From an uncultured Massilia sp. (GTDB lineage: Bacteria; Pseudomonadota; Gammaproteobacteria; Burkholderiales; Burkholderiaceae): DNA of 64,000 nt. Below the pieces are notes generated by a model, which made no database searches, was not told the origin of the DNA, and worked only from the letters and a program-made list of their open reading frames with translations. A program made the translations under genes and the position numbers. This document shows, piece after piece, positions 17,796-26,847 of this stretch (position 1 is the stretch's first letter; each line of letters begins with the position of its first letter). The stretch lies in NCBI GenBank assembly GCA_946481275.1, contig CAMLMV010000005.1, positions 124,001 to 188,000 on the forward strand. The letters run 5' to 3'.

Positions 17796-18134
17796 TTTTG
17801 CGTAGGTCTTGGAGAACGGCACTCGATCCAGGTCGACCTGGCGCTCCAGCTGGCGCAACCACCGGACGTGCTGTACCACGGCACGGCGAGCCGCTTCCTC
17901 AAATCCATCCTCGCTTCCGGCCTGCGCGCCGGGAGCCGCCAGCACGTGCACCTGTCGGGCGACGTCGACATGGCCCGGCGCGTCGGCGCACGCCATGGCT
18001 TCCCCGTCATCCTGCACGTCGACACGGCCCGCATGCGCGCGGACGGCGCCATGTTCTACCGCTCGGACAACGGCGTGTGGCTGACCGGTCCCGTGGCGCC
18101 GCGCTACCTGCGCGTACTGGACGGGAACGGCTGA
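17796..18134 (+). pseudogene. kptA: 5'-truncated RNA 2'-phosphotransferase (KptA/Tpt1) remnant
   Basis: The reading frame from a stop at 17793-17795 to 18134 encodes RHSIQVDLAL then LYHGTASRFLKSILASGL, then a C-terminal half ending YRSDNGVWLTGPVAPRYLRVL. That is the KptA/Tpt1 NAD-binding half. The N-terminal ~80 residues, which carry the first two residues (Arg-His) of the catalytic Arg-His-Arg-Arg set, are absent. A short product could start at GTG 17868 (88 residues) but would lack the RNA-binding half. The first bases before the break do not encode KptA in any frame I tried, suggesting a deletion. Confidence 0.7.
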
Positions 18135-18157
18135 ACGACTGAACGGCTGATCGGCGC

Positions 18158-18694
18158 TCAGCGCTCGCTGGTCGCGGCGGCCAGCAGTTCGGCCGTGTCG
18201 GCCGCGCCCATCCTGCGGGCCGCGTCGAGGATGGCGTTGCCGTCCGCGTCCAGGCGGAACGGGTCGGCGCCGCGCGCCAGCAGCAGGCGGACGATATCCC
18301 CGCGGTTGAACATGGCGGCGAACATCAGCGCCGTCTTGCCGTTCGGGCCCGCGTTGTCGACCGCCGCGCCGTGGTCCAGCAGCAGGGTCGCGATCGTCAG
18401 GTCCCCCTTGAAGGCGGCGCCGGCGAGCGGGGTCTGGCCGGCGTCGTTCATGATTTCCGGATCGGCGCCGTGCTCCAGCAGCACCCGGGCCGCGTCCGCA
18501 TGGCCGTGGTAGCAGGCCAGCATCAACAGGCTGTCGCCGCGCTCGTTGCGCAGGTTGGGCGGCAGGCCCTGGCCCAGCAGCGTCGCGAGTTCGCCGGCCT
18601 CACCGGTGCGTGCGAAGTGGAAGACCTTGCGCACGAAGGCCAGCGTGTCTTCGTCCAGTTCGCTGGCCGATGGCGGGTGAGGCGGTGGTTGCAT
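18158..18694 (-). CDS. ankyrin-repeat protein
   Basis: A 178-residue cytoplasmic protein with three clear ankyrin repeats and a partial fourth from about residue 50: ERGDSLLMLACYHGHADAARVLLEHGADP, DAGQTPLAGAAFKGDLTIATLLLDHGA, NGKTALMFAAMFNRGDIVRLLLARGADP and a shorter ADGNAILDAARR unit. The first ~45 residues form an acidic helix region. No enzyme domain or export signal is seen. Proteins of this size and layout are common singletons in Burkholderiales, probably acting by binding a protein partner. Confidence 0.85.
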   Translation of the reverse strand: MQPPPHPPSASELDEDTLAFVRKVFHFARTGEAGELATLLGQGLPPNLRNERGDSLLMLACYHGHADAARVLLEHGADPEIMNDAGQTPLAGAAFKGDLTIATLLLDHGAAVDNAGPNGKTALMFAAMFNRGDIVRLLLARGADPFRLDADGNAILDAARRMGAADTAELLAAATSER

Positions 18695-18775
18695 CGTGGT
18701 CTCCTGTTCGTGAAAGCTCGACAGGATTAGAACATAAAGCCGCCGCGCGCACGGCAGCGCCGGATTCGCGCAATA

Positions 18776-19348
18776 TCAAACCCGGCGTTGGAACTCTTCC
18801 AGGTGCCGTTCGATCTCAAACACGTGCGGGTCGGGCTTGCCGAGTGCGCGCAGGGCCTTGGCCAGTTCCAGCAGGTATTCGCTGTTCGGTCCGCTCGGGC
18901 CGCGCGCGGTGGCGATCTGTAGCGCAATGTCGCGCTCGGGCGCCGGGCCGAGGTAGGCCGCATTCTCGTGCGTGGCGATGTACACGAGGCCTTCGGTCGT
19001 GGCGCCGTCATCGAAGCGGATGTCGGTCGCCAGGCGCAGGTAGCCGTTCTTTTCGCGGTAGTCGAGGTGCGCGAATTCCTCGGGCGTGACGAGGTAGGCC
19101 ATGCCGTGGCACGTCGCGCCCGGGTCCGGCACCAGGGTCACGACGCGGCCCGGCGCCGTCTCGGTGCCGCGGTGGTCGTGCGAGCCTTGCCAGAAGCGCC
19201 GCGTCCACCCCGTGATGCTGGCGGGGCGCCGCTCGAGGTACGGGAAGTCGGCCTTGAAGATGAGGGAGCCGTAGCCGAACAGCCAGACGCTGGCGTGGTT
19301 GGCGAACCTGTCCATGCGCTGGTTGATCGCGATGGTGTTATGGGACAT
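18776..19348 (-). CDS. chaC: gamma-glutamylcyclotransferase, ChaC family
   Basis: A ~190-residue ChaC-type gamma-glutamylcyclotransferase, which cleaves glutathione to 5-oxoproline and Cys-Gly. The substrate-binding loop is FGYGSLIFKADF and the catalytic Glu is in DYREKNGY, with the DPxxxCxGxAYLV core between them. Starts at 19381, 19348 and 19315 are all possible; 19348 is chosen because it keeps a short leader before the fold, but no ribosome site is convincing. It sits alone between the ankyrin and LysR genes on the same strand. Confidence 0.82.
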   Translation of the reverse strand: MSHNTIAINQRMDRFANHASVWLFGYGSLIFKADFPYLERRPASITGWTRRFWQGSHDHRGTETAPGRVVTLVPDPGATCHGMAYLVTPEEFAHLDYREKNGYLRLATDIRFDDGATTEGLVYIATHENAAYLGPAPERDIALQIATARGPSGPNSEYLLELAKALRALGKPDPHVFEIERHLEEFQRRV

Positions 19349-19404
19349 CGATGAAAGGACGTTGCGTGGAGGAAGCTGCATTCTAGCGCGGCCGTTCGGC
19401 GGCG

Positions 19405-20373
19405 TCAGGCGCGTGGCCGCAATGCGCCCGCGGGATTGTCGGCCGCGCCGACCCAGTCGAACAAGAACGCGATGAAGGCGGCCGCGGCCGGCGACAGCGA
19501 CCGCTGCTCGCGCGTGTAGACGAAGAAGCGGCGCGTCAGCACGGGGGCGTCGAGCGGCAGCATGTGCAGGCCGTGCAGGCGCACGAGCGGCGCGGCGTAC
19601 GGCATGCAGATCGTGACGCCCAGGCCGGACGCCACCATGGCCAGCGCGGTGGTCATGTACGTGACCTCGTGGGCCGGGCGCAACGTCAGTTCGCGCAGCG
19701 GGTCCGCGCTGCCGCCCTTGCCGGTTTTGCCATCATCGCCGCCACTGCCCATGTCCGCCAGCAGCCGCTCCGTGAACTGGCCGCGCAGGGTGATCAGCGG
19801 ATGCGCGGCCAGGTCGCCCCATCCGAGCCGGCGGCGCTTCGCCAGCGGATGATCGGGCGGCACCACCGCCTCGAACGGCATTTCCATCAGCTCGCGCGCT
19901 TCCAGTTGCGGCGCGTTGTCGCGTTCGGGGCCGATGCCGAAGTCCGTCTCGCCGGACAACACGCGCGTCGTGACGGCCTCGACCGGCGAGTCGGACAGGC
20001 TGATGCGGATGTCCGGATAGTGCGTGCGCCACGCGGCGATCACCTGGGGCAGCAGGGTGCAGGCCATCAACTGGGGCACGGCCACGCGCACGATGCCTTT
20101 TCGTAGCTGCGCCTGGTCCGCAATGTTCGCAAGCGCACGGTCGAGATCATCGATCATCTGGCTGAATAGGGGATACAGTTCGTTCCCCGTTTCGGTCAAG
20201 GCGATACGCCGCGTACTGCGGTCGACGACGCGGACGCCGAGCGTTTGTTCCAGCTCTTTGATCAAACCGGACAAGGCCGACTGTGTAACGTGCATGTATT
20301 GCGCGGCCAGCGTAAAGTTACCGGTCTTTGCCAGGGCAACGAAGGCGCGCATTTGGCGCAGGGTGGGATTCAT
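19405..20373 (-). CDS. LysR-family regulator
   Basis: A 322-residue LysR regulator. The N-terminal winged helix is clear (RQMRAFVALAKTGNFTLAAQYMHVTQSALSGLIKELEQTLGVRVVDRSTRRIALT), followed by the effector-binding domain. A Gly/Ser-rich insert of ~15 residues (GSGGDDGKTGKGG) sits in the effector domain. It is divergent from the FAH/MaiA genes with 95 bases between, the standard arrangement for a LysR activator and its target, so control of aromatic-acid ring-fission products is likely. Confidence 0.9.
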   Translation of the reverse strand: MNPTLRQMRAFVALAKTGNFTLAAQYMHVTQSALSGLIKELEQTLGVRVVDRSTRRIALTETGNELYPLFSQMIDDLDRALANIADQAQLRKGIVRVAVPQLMACTLLPQVIAAWRTHYPDIRISLSDSPVEAVTTRVLSGETDFGIGPERDNAPQLEARELMEMPFEAVVPPDHPLAKRRRLGWGDLAAHPLITLRGQFTERLLADMGSGGDDGKTGKGGSADPLRELTLRPAHEVTYMTTALAMVASGLGVTICMPYAAPLVRLHGLHMLPLDAPVLTRRFFVYTREQRSLSPAAAAFIAFLFDWVGAADNPAGALRPRA

Positions 20374-20468
20374 CAGAAAGTCCGATAAATAGAGCGGAAA
20401 ATATTGTTTGTATGATAGTCCGTTTTACTTTTTAATGGCGGAAACAGTAAATCTTTGAAGGAAACGCC

Positions 20469-21494
20469 ATGAAACTCGCTACCCTGAAATCGGGCGGCCG
20501 CGACGGTACACTCGTCGTCGTCAGCCGGGACCTGGTCACCTGCCAGGCCGTCCCCAAGGTTGCCCGCACCCTGCAGCAGGCGCTGGACGACTGGGACCAC
20601 GTCGCGCCGAAGCTGCGCCAGGTGTACGAGGAGCTGAATGCCGGCACGGCCGCCGGGGCGGAATCCTTCATCGAGGAAGAGTGCGCGTCGCCGCTGCCGC
20701 GCGCATTCCAGTGGGCCGACGGCTCTGCCTACATCAACCACGTGGAACTCGTGCGCAAGGCGCGCGGTGCCCAGGTGCCGCCGTCGTTCTATACGGATCC
20801 GCTGATGTACCAGGGCGGCTCGGATTCCTTCGTCGGGCCGTGCGATCCGATCGCCGTGCTGTCCGAGGAGTGGGGCGTCGACCTGGAAGCGGAAGTGGCG
20901 GTCGTCACGGGCGACGTGCCGATGGGCGCCACCGTGGAGCAGGCGGCCCGGGCCATCCGCCTCGTCATGCTGGTCAACGACGTCTCCCTGCGCAACCTGA
21001 TACCGAAAGAACTGGAAAAAGGCTTCGGCTTCTTCCAGTCCAAGCCGGCCAGCGCGTTCTCTCCGGTGGCCGTGACGCCGGACGAGCTCGGCGATGCCTG
21101 GCGCGACAGCAAGCTGCACCTCCCGCTGCTGGTGACCCTGAACGACCAGCCGTTCGGCCGTCCCAACGCGGGCGACGATATGACGTTCAGCTTCGCGCAA
21201 CTGATCGCGCATGCCGCGAAGACGCGCGAACTGGAAGCCGGTTCCATCATCGGCTCGGGCACGGTGTCGAACAAGCAGGGCGGCCTGCATGGATCGAGCA
21301 TCGCCAACGGCGGCGTGGGGTATTGCTGCCTGGCGGAGCTGCGTATGTACGAGACGATCGAACAGGGCGCGCCAGGCACGCCTTTCCTGCGCTTCGGCGA
21401 TACTGTCCGTATCGAGATGCTCGATGCCGACGGCGCAAGCGTGTTCGGTGCCATCGACCAGGAGGTAGCACACTATCACGGGAGGAAGGAATGA
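20469..21494 (+). CDS. fumarylacetoacetate hydrolase family protein
   Basis: A 341-residue FAH-family C-C bond hydrolase. The metal-binding carboxylates are seen in the DLEAEVAVVTGDVP stretch (ExE) with VNDVSLRN later, and the C-terminal GSGTVSNKQG motif is typical of bacterial fumarylacetoacetases that pair with a zeta GST. It is followed by maleylacetoacetate isomerase with a 4-base overlap. Together they would convert maleylacetoacetate to fumarate plus acetoacetate, the end of tyrosine/homogentisate breakdown. The earlier pathway genes (hmgA, hpd) are not in the window. Confidence 0.88.
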   Translation: MKLATLKSGGRDGTLVVVSRDLVTCQAVPKVARTLQQALDDWDHVAPKLRQVYEELNAGTAAGAESFIEEECASPLPRAFQWADGSAYINHVELVRKARGAQVPPSFYTDPLMYQGGSDSFVGPCDPIAVLSEEWGVDLEAEVAVVTGDVPMGATVEQAARAIRLVMLVNDVSLRNLIPKELEKGFGFFQSKPASAFSPVAVTPDELGDAWRDSKLHLPLLVTLNDQPFGRPNAGDDMTFSFAQLIAHAAKTRELEAGSIIGSGTVSNKQGGLHGSSIANGGVGYCCLAELRMYETIEQGAPGTPFLRFGDTVRIEMLDADGASVFGAIDQEVAHYHGRKE

Positions 21495-22135
21495 AGCTCT
21501 ATACCTATTTCCGCAGTTCGGCCGCATACCGGGTGCGTATCGCGCTCAACCTGAAAGGGCTGAAGTACGACGCGGTTCCGGTGCACCTGTTGCGTGGCGG
21601 CGGCGAGCAGCTGCAAGAGAACTACGTCAAGATGAATCCCAGCGGTCTCGTCCCCACCTTCCAGGACGACTACATCACGCTGACCCAGTCGATGGCCATT
21701 CTCGAATACCTCGAGGATGAATACCCGCAGGTGCCGCTGCTGCCGAAGGATGCCTCCGGCCGCGCCCGCGTGCGCGAGCTCGCGCAAATTATTGCCTGCG
21801 ACATCCATCCTGTGAACAACCTGCGCGTGCTGCGCTACCTCGTCAAGGACCTCGGCCTGTCGGAAGAGATCAAGACGCAGTGGTACCGCCACTGGCTCGT
21901 GGGCGGCCTCGAGGTGCTGGAGAAGCACCTGGCACGCGACCCGAGCGCGGGCCCGCTGTGCCACGGCTACCTGCCGACGATCGCCGACTGCTTCCTCGTG
22001 CCGCAGGTGTTCAATGCGCAGCGTCACGGCATCGACATCTCGGTCTATCCGAACATCGCGCGCATCAACGCAACGTGCGTCGAGCTGCCCGCCTTCGTGG
22101 CGGCGCATCCGTCCAACCAGCCGGACGCCGAGTAA
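21491..22135 (+). CDS. maiA: maleylacetoacetate isomerase (zeta-class GST)
   Basis: A 214-residue zeta-class glutathione transferase. The active-site motif SSAAYRVRIALNLKG (Ser-Ser then Cys/Ala position) and glutathione-binding NPSGLVPTF and TQSMAILEYLEDEYP are present, and the C-terminal helical domain is complete. It isomerises maleylacetoacetate to fumarylacetoacetate for the coupled hydrolase upstream. GGAGGAAGGA lies directly before the start. Confidence 0.92.
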   Translation: MKLYTYFRSSAAYRVRIALNLKGLKYDAVPVHLLRGGGEQLQENYVKMNPSGLVPTFQDDYITLTQSMAILEYLEDEYPQVPLLPKDASGRARVRELAQIIACDIHPVNNLRVLRYLVKDLGLSEEIKTQWYRHWLVGGLEVLEKHLARDPSAGPLCHGYLPTIADCFLVPQVFNAQRHGIDISVYPNIARINATCVELPAFVAAHPSNQPDAE

Positions 22136-22167
22136 ACGCAGCCGGCTGATCGACGACGCGGTGCTGT

Positions 22168-22626
22168 TCAGTGCCGCGTCTGCGAGCCCAGGGCCGAGCG
22201 ATCCGGCTCGGCCGGCGTCGAGATCTCTTCCAGCGTATGGTCGATGCCGGCCGAGTGCTTGGCCGCCATGTCGCCCAGCGAGACGATGCCGATCACCTCG
22301 TGCGACTGTTCGTCGACGACGGGCACGCGGCGGATCTGCACGTCGCCCATCTGGCCCAGCACCTCGTCCACCGTCTGGTTCGGCGCGCAGGTGCGTACGT
22401 CGGTGCTCATCACGTCGCCCACGCGCGTCTCGCCCGGGGCCTGGCCGGCCGCCGTCGAGCGGACCGTGATGTCGCGGTCGGTGATCATGCCGACCAGCTT
22501 CTGGCCATCGAGCACGGGGATCGAACCCACGTTCAATTCATCCATCATCTGCGCGGCGCGCTGCACGGTTTCCTGCGGCGAAATGCTTTGCACGTCGCGG
22601 GTCATCACATCCTGAATGGTCTGCAT
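22168..22626 (-). CDS. two-CBS-domain protein
   Basis: A 152-residue protein made of a CBS pair: VMTRDVQSISPQETVQRAAQMMDELNVGSIPVLDGQKLVGMITDRDI and DVMSTDVRTCAPNQTVDEVLGQMGDVQIRRVPVVDEQSHEVIGIVSLGDMA, then a ~30-residue tail. Stand-alone CBS pairs bind adenine nucleotides and often regulate energy or stress functions; no partner gene is evident here. AGGAGGA precedes the start. A GAACTG/CAGTTC dyad (about 22695-22711) lies in the divergent spacer toward the UDG-like gene. Confidence 0.88.
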   Translation of the reverse strand: MQTIQDVMTRDVQSISPQETVQRAAQMMDELNVGSIPVLDGQKLVGMITDRDITVRSTAAGQAPGETRVGDVMSTDVRTCAPNQTVDEVLGQMGDVQIRRVPVVDEQSHEVIGIVSLGDMAAKHSAGIDHTLEEISTPAEPDRSALGSQTRH

Positions 22627-22779
22627 TTGATCCTCCTCCTGATGTTCACACGGCGATGCATGATGCGCGCTTTCGCAAAGATCGGACGCTACGTTGAACT
22701 GCGGAACAGTTCGTGAACAAAGGTCTTGTGGGAACGGGGCTCGGCTACAATTTGCGCCTCTTTGACTTGCAACGACACC

Positions 22780-23541
22780 ATGCCCATCCCCGCGTCCATC
22801 CTCGAAGCCTTGCAGCGCGCCGACGCCTCCTGGCGCCCCCATCTGATCACCGGTCTCGACGCCATGATGCAGGCGACGCCGGACTACCTGCCGGCGCTGG
22901 CGAACGACCAGTATTTGCCGACCGGCGGCCGCCTGTTTGCAGCGTTCGCACTGCCGCTGCCCGAAGTGCGCTACGTGCTCGTGGGAGAGGGCCCATATCC
23001 GCGCGAAGAAAGCGCGACCGGGGTGTGCTTCATGGACGGCGCCGTCGGACCGCTGTGGTCGGACACGGGCCTGTCGAAACCCGTCAACCGCGCCACGTCG
23101 CTGCGCAACTTCATGAAGATGCTGCTGGTGGCCGAAGGCCGGCTGAGCGGGGACGACACGGGCGGCGCCGCACTTGCACCGGTCGCGAAGGCGGCGCAGA
23201 CGGACGGCTCGATCCAGGCCCTGGCCGAGCTGCAGGACAACCTGCTGGGCCACGGCTTCCTGTTATTGAATGCGGCCCTTGTGTTCCGCAAGCACGTGCC
23301 GCCGGTCCAGGAAGCGCGCGCGTGGGTGCCGTTCCAGCGCGCCGTCTTTGCTGCGCTTGCGCAAGGCGCCGATAAGCCGACGCTGGTCTTGTGGGGGAAG
23401 ATCGCCGAGCAGTTGAACAAGGTGCCGGAGACGGCCGGTTTCCCGCAAATCCACGCCGAGCACCCGTACAACCTGTCGTTCATCCGCCACGAAGGCATGC
23501 AGAAACTGTTCGGTCCGATGCATTTGCTGCACCGCGGCTAA
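22780..23541 (+). CDS. uracil-DNA glycosylase superfamily protein with altered catalytic motif
   Basis: A 253-residue protein with the Ung-type layout: water-activating loop at residues 69-74 as GEGPYP (Ung has GQDPYH), then an F-containing uracil pocket (GVCFMDG), LLLNAALVF at 161-169 matching the LLN motif, and EHPYNLSF at 227-234 in place of the HPSPLS leucine loop. The catalytic Asp of Ung aligns with Gly71 and the following His with Pro. The fold is probably kept but chemistry is doubtful or different. It stands alone between the CBS gene and the isc operon. Confidence 0.75.
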   Translation: MPIPASILEALQRADASWRPHLITGLDAMMQATPDYLPALANDQYLPTGGRLFAAFALPLPEVRYVLVGEGPYPREESATGVCFMDGAVGPLWSDTGLSKPVNRATSLRNFMKMLLVAEGRLSGDDTGGAALAPVAKAAQTDGSIQALAELQDNLLGHGFLLLNAALVFRKHVPPVQEARAWVPFQRAVFAALAQGADKPTLVLWGKIAEQLNKVPETAGFPQIHAEHPYNLSFIRHEGMQKLFGPMHLLHRG

Positions 23542-23577
23542 AAATGGGGGCATCAAGCAAAGGCTGGCGAAATACGC

Positions 23578-23604
23578 TATACTTGACTAAATCGATCAAC
23601 TAAT
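23578..23604. promoter_or_regulatory. promoter with IscR-like (type 1) box of the isc operon
   Basis: ATACTTGACTAAATCGATC (from 23579) resembles the type 1 IscR site (ATA-YY-GACT-AAW..), followed by CAACTAATCAGG. It overlaps a TATACT hexamer (23578-23583) and lies ~100 bases upstream of iscR, as expected for autorepression by [2Fe-2S]-IscR. The match is by eye. Confidence 0.55.
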
Positions 23605-23700
23605 CAGGTTTTTCTGGATGTCCTGAAGGACAGATGAAAACGTGACAGGTTGAAGAGAAGCAAGATTTTACCACTGTCTGGAAAACCAACCGGGGTTCTG

Positions 23701-24198
23701 ATGCGTCTGACCACCAAAGGCCGTTTTGCTGTTACCGCGATGATCGACCTCGCCCTGCGCCAGGGCAATGGTCCGGTCACGCTGTCGGGCATCAGCCAGC
23801 GCCAGGCCATTTCGCTGTCGTACCTGGAGCAATTGTTCGGCAAGCTGCGCCGGCACGAGATCGTCGAGTCGGTGCGCGGCCCGGGCGGCGGCTACAGCCT
23901 CGCGCGCAGTGCCGACAAGGTGACCGTCGCCGACATCATCATCGCCGTCGACGAGCCGATCGATGCGACCCAGTGCGGCGGCAAGGAAAACTGCCACGGC
24001 GCCGATGCCGCCAGCGGCACCCGCTGCATGACCCACGAACTGTGGTCCACGCTGAATGCCAAGATGGTCGATTTCCTCGACTCGGTGACCTTGCAGGATC
24101 TCGTCGACCAGCAGAAGCAGAAAGAACAGAACGTCGTGGTGATGCACCGCCACGCGCCGTCGGACAATACTGAAGCTAAGCATATTGGAGTGAACTGA
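23701..24198 (+). CDS. iscR: Fe-S cluster regulator IscR
   Basis: A 165-residue Rrf2-family repressor. The winged helix begins [20 protein letters not shown]. Cluster ligands are C92, C98 and C109 with H112 nearby. E. coli IscR has C92, C98, C104 and H107, so the loop between the second and third Cys is five residues longer here, shifting both ligands equally. It represses the isc operon when cluster supply is sufficient. The stop overlaps the iscS start by one base. Confidence 0.95.
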   Translation: MRLTTKGRFAVTAMIDLALRQGNGPVTLSGISQRQAISLSYLEQLFGKLRRHEIVESVRGPGGGYSLARSADKVTVADIIIAVDEPIDATQCGGKENCHGADAASGTRCMTHELWSTLNAKMVDFLDSVTLQDLVDQQKQKEQNVVVMHRHAPSDNTEAKHIGVN

Positions 24199-25454
24199 TG
24201 AACGCGCCCTTGGACAAAAAAATCGAGCAGAGCTTCGTGACTGCGCCGCATTTCCCGATCTACATGGATTACTCGGCCACGACGCCGATCGATCCGCGCG
24301 TGGCGGACAAGATGATTCCGTACCTGCGCGAGCAGTTCGGCAACCCGGCGTCGCGCAGCCACGCTTACGGCTGGAGCGCCGAGGCGGCCGTCGAAGAGGC
24401 GCGCGCGCAGGTGGCAAGCCTCGTCGGCGCCGATCCGCGCGAGATCATCTGGACCTCGGGTGCGACCGAATCGAACAACCTCGCGATCAAGGGCGCGGCG
24501 CAGTTCTACAAGTCCAAGGGCAAGCACATCATCACGGTCAAGACCGAGCACAAGGCCGTGCTGGACACCGTGCGCGAACTGGAACGCCAGGGCTTCGAGG
24601 CGACCTACCTGGAACCGCAGGACAACGGCCTGATCACGCTGGAGCAGCTGGAAGCGGCGATGCGTCCGGACACGATCCTCGTCTCCGTGATGCTCGTGAA
24701 TAACGAGATCGGCGTGGTCCAGCCGATCAGGGAAATCGGCGAACTGTGCCGCAAGAAGGGCATCATCTTCCACAGCGACGCGGCGCAGGCCACGGGCAAG
24801 GTCGAGATCAACCTGGAAGAGCTGAAGGTTGACCTGATGAGCTTCAGCGCGCACAAGACCTACGGTCCGAAGGGCATCGGCGCCCTGTACGTGCGCCGCA
24901 AGCCGCGCGTGCGCCTGGAAGCGCAGATGCACGGCGGCGGCCACGAGCGCGGCCTGCGTTCGGGCACGCTGGCGCCGCACCAGATCGTCGGCATGGGCGA
25001 AGCCTTCCGCATCGCCCAGGAAGAGATGGACACCGAGCTCGCGCGCATCAAGGCGCTGCGCGACCGCCTGGCCAATGGCCTGCTGGAGATCGAAGAGGTC
25101 TACATCAACGGCGACATGGAACACCGCGTCCCGCACAACCTGAATGTGTCCTTCAACTTCGTCGAAGGCGAATCGCTGATCATGGCCGTCAAGGACATCG
25201 CCGTGTCGTCGGGTTCGGCCTGCACCTCGGCGTCCCTGGAACCGTCGTACGTGCTGCGCGCCCTGGGCCGCAGCGACGAGCTGGCGCACAGCTCGATCCG
25301 TTTCACCATCGGCCGCTTCACGACCGAGGAAGACATCGACTTCGCCGTCAAGCTGCTGAAGGAAAAAGTCGGCAAGCTGCGCGAACTGTCGCCGCTGTGG
25401 GAAATGCACAAGGATGGCATTGACCTGAACTCGATCCAGTGGGCAGCCCACTAA
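24198..25454 (+). CDS. iscS: cysteine desulfurase IscS
   Basis: A 418-residue PLP enzyme that takes sulfur from cysteine for Fe-S cluster and tRNA thiolation. The PLP Lys is in [12 protein letters not shown] and the persulfide Cys is in [16 protein letters not shown]. The His of [21 protein letters not shown] region is present. It has ~14 extra N-terminal residues compared with E. coli IscS; the ATG overlapping the iscR stop is the only one with upstream coupling, and a later Met (residue 24) would remove part of the conserved start. Confidence 0.97.
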   Translation: MNAPLDKKIEQSFVTAPHFPIYMDYSATTPIDPRVADKMIPYLREQFGNPASRSHAYGWSAEAAVEEARAQVASLVGADPREIIWTSGATESNNLAIKGAAQFYKSKGKHIITVKTEHKAVLDTVRELERQGFEATYLEPQDNGLITLEQLEAAMRPDTILVSVMLVNNEIGVVQPIREIGELCRKKGIIFHSDAAQATGKVEINLEELKVDLMSFSAHKTYGPKGIGALYVRRKPRVRLEAQMHGGGHERGLRSGTLAPHQIVGMGEAFRIAQEEMDTELARIKALRDRLANGLLEIEEVYINGDMEHRVPHNLNVSFNFVEGESLIMAVKDIAVSSGSACTSASLEPSYVLRALGRSDELAHSSIRFTIGRFTTEEDIDFAVKLLKEKVGKLRELSPLWEMHKDGIDLNSIQWAAH

Positions 25455-25485
25455 TTCACCGAACCGAACACGAAGGAGCACTACC

Positions 25486-25878
25486 ATGGCATATTCCGAC
25501 AAGGTCCTGGACCACTACGAAAACCCGCGCAACGTCGGCTCGTTCGACAAGAATGCCGACGACGTCGGCACCGGCATGGTCGGCGCACCGGCCTGCGGCG
25601 ACGTGATGAAGCTGCAGATCAAGGTGAACGAAGCCGGCGTGATCGAAGACGCGAAATTCAAGACGTACGGCTGCGGCTCGGCGATCGCATCGAGCTCGCT
25701 CGTGACCGAATGGGTGAAGGGCAAGTCGCTGGACGAAGCCCTGTCCATCAAGAACACGCAGATCGCCGAAGAACTGGCGCTGCCGCCGGTGAAGATCCAC
25801 TGCTCGATCCTGGCCGAAGACGCCATCAAGGCGGCCGTCGCCGACTACAAGACCAAGCACGCGACCGAAAAAGCGTAA
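25486..25878 (+). CDS. iscU: Fe-S scaffold protein IscU
   Basis: A 130-residue scaffold on which IscS sulfur and iron are assembled. The three cluster Cys lie in GAPACGDVMK, YGCGSAIASSS and KIHCSILAEDA, with Asp in the first motif. The LPPVK sequence recognised by HscA is present just before the third Cys. It follows iscS after 31 bases with AAGGAG. Confidence 0.97.
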   Translation: MAYSDKVLDHYENPRNVGSFDKNADDVGTGMVGAPACGDVMKLQIKVNEAGVIEDAKFKTYGCGSAIASSSLVTEWVKGKSLDEALSIKNTQIAEELALPPVKIHCSILAEDAIKAAVADYKTKHATEKA

Positions 25879-25908
25879 CGTCGTAACCCCCAAGCTGGAG
25901 ATTCAGAA

Positions 25909-26232
25909 ATGGCTGTGACCCTGACCGAAAAAGCCGCAAAGCACATCAACCGTTACCTCGAACGCCGGGGCAAGGGCGTGGGCCTGCGTTTCGGCGTGCG
26001 CACGACCGGCTGCTCCGGCCTGGCCTACAAGCTGGAATACGTCGACGAAGCCAGCCCCGAAGACGCCGTCTTCGAATCGCACGGCGTGAAGGTCTTCGTC
26101 GATCCGAAGAGCCTGGCGTACATCGACGGCACCGAGCTCGATTTCGCCCGCGAAGGCCTGAACGAAGGCTTCCGCTTCAACAACCCGAACGTCAAGGACA
26201 ATTGCGGTTGCGGCGAAAGCTTCCGCGTCTGA
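25909..26232 (+). CDS. iscA: A-type Fe-S carrier IscA
   Basis: A 107-residue A-type carrier with the three invariant Cys: [13 protein letters not shown] and the C-terminal DNCGCGESF pair. It carries clusters from IscU to [4Fe-4S] proteins. It starts 30 bases after iscU with GGAG upstream. Confidence 0.97.
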   Translation: MAVTLTEKAAKHINRYLERRGKGVGLRFGVRTTGCSGLAYKLEYVDEASPEDAVFESHGVKVFVDPKSLAYIDGTELDFAREGLNEGFRFNNPNVKDNCGCGESFRV

Positions 26233-26248
26233 CCGGGAGAGCCGGAAC

Positions 26249-26764
26249 GTGCAAAACCACTTCGAGCTGTTCCAGCTCCCGGCCAGGTTCGACGTCGCCA
26301 TGGACGCGCTGGATGCCGCGTACCGCGAAGTCCAGGGCCGCGTCCATCCGGACCGCTTCGTGAACGCGAGCGACGCGGAAAAACGCGTCGCGATGCAATG
26401 GGCGACGCGCGCCAACGAGGCCTATCAAACGCTGAAGAGCCCCATGCTGCGCGCGCGCTACCTGTGCGAGCTGAATGGCGTCGACCTGCAGACCGAGTCG
26501 AACACCGCGATGCCGATGGACTTCCTGATGGAGCAGATGGAGCTGCGCGAAGCCCTGTCCGACGCGCGCGACGCGAAGGATGCCGGCGCCCTCGACGAGC
26601 TCGATGCGCGCATCCGCGGCGAGCGCAAGCAGCGCCTGGCGCAGGTCGGCAAGCTGCTCGACGCCGGCGATTACCAGCAGGCGGCGCAGGGCGTGCGGGC
26701 GCTGATGTTCCTCGATAAATTCGGCGACGAATTGCATTACGCGTTCGAGGCATTAGAGTCGTAG
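26249..26764 (+). CDS. hscB: co-chaperone HscB
   Basis: A 171-residue J-domain protein that delivers IscU to HscA. The J domain holds the HPD triplet in [16 protein letters not shown] and is followed by a C-terminal three-helix IscU-binding domain. It starts at GTG behind GGGAGAG, 16 bases after iscA. Confidence 0.93.
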   Translation: MQNHFELFQLPARFDVAMDALDAAYREVQGRVHPDRFVNASDAEKRVAMQWATRANEAYQTLKSPMLRARYLCELNGVDLQTESNTAMPMDFLMEQMELREALSDARDAKDAGALDELDARIRGERKQRLAQVGKLLDAGDYQQAAQGVRALMFLDKFGDELHYAFEALES

Positions 26765-26765
26765 C

Positions 26766-26802
26766 GCGGCACGCCGTGCCCACGCGCGTAGGGTGCCCAC
26801 CC
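26766..26802. repeat. intergenic dyad element, hscB-hscA copy
   Basis: GGCAC-GCC-GTGCC (26768-26780) followed by GGGTG-CC-CACCC (26791-26802). Related to GTGCCC/GGGCAC dyads found between hscA and fdx (28744-28764) and, more loosely, between ilvN and ilvC (43658-43676). Confidence 0.45.
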
Positions 26803-26847
26803 AACGCGCCGCGACCGTATCCAATAATAAAACCAGGTAACACGACC

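Noticed and set aside
17779..17805. CAAAAGTTAAC/GTTAGTTTTG hairpin as a terminator before the kptA remnant
   Set aside because: The stem is AT-rich with a mismatch and the T-run is part of the stem, so termination is not convincing.
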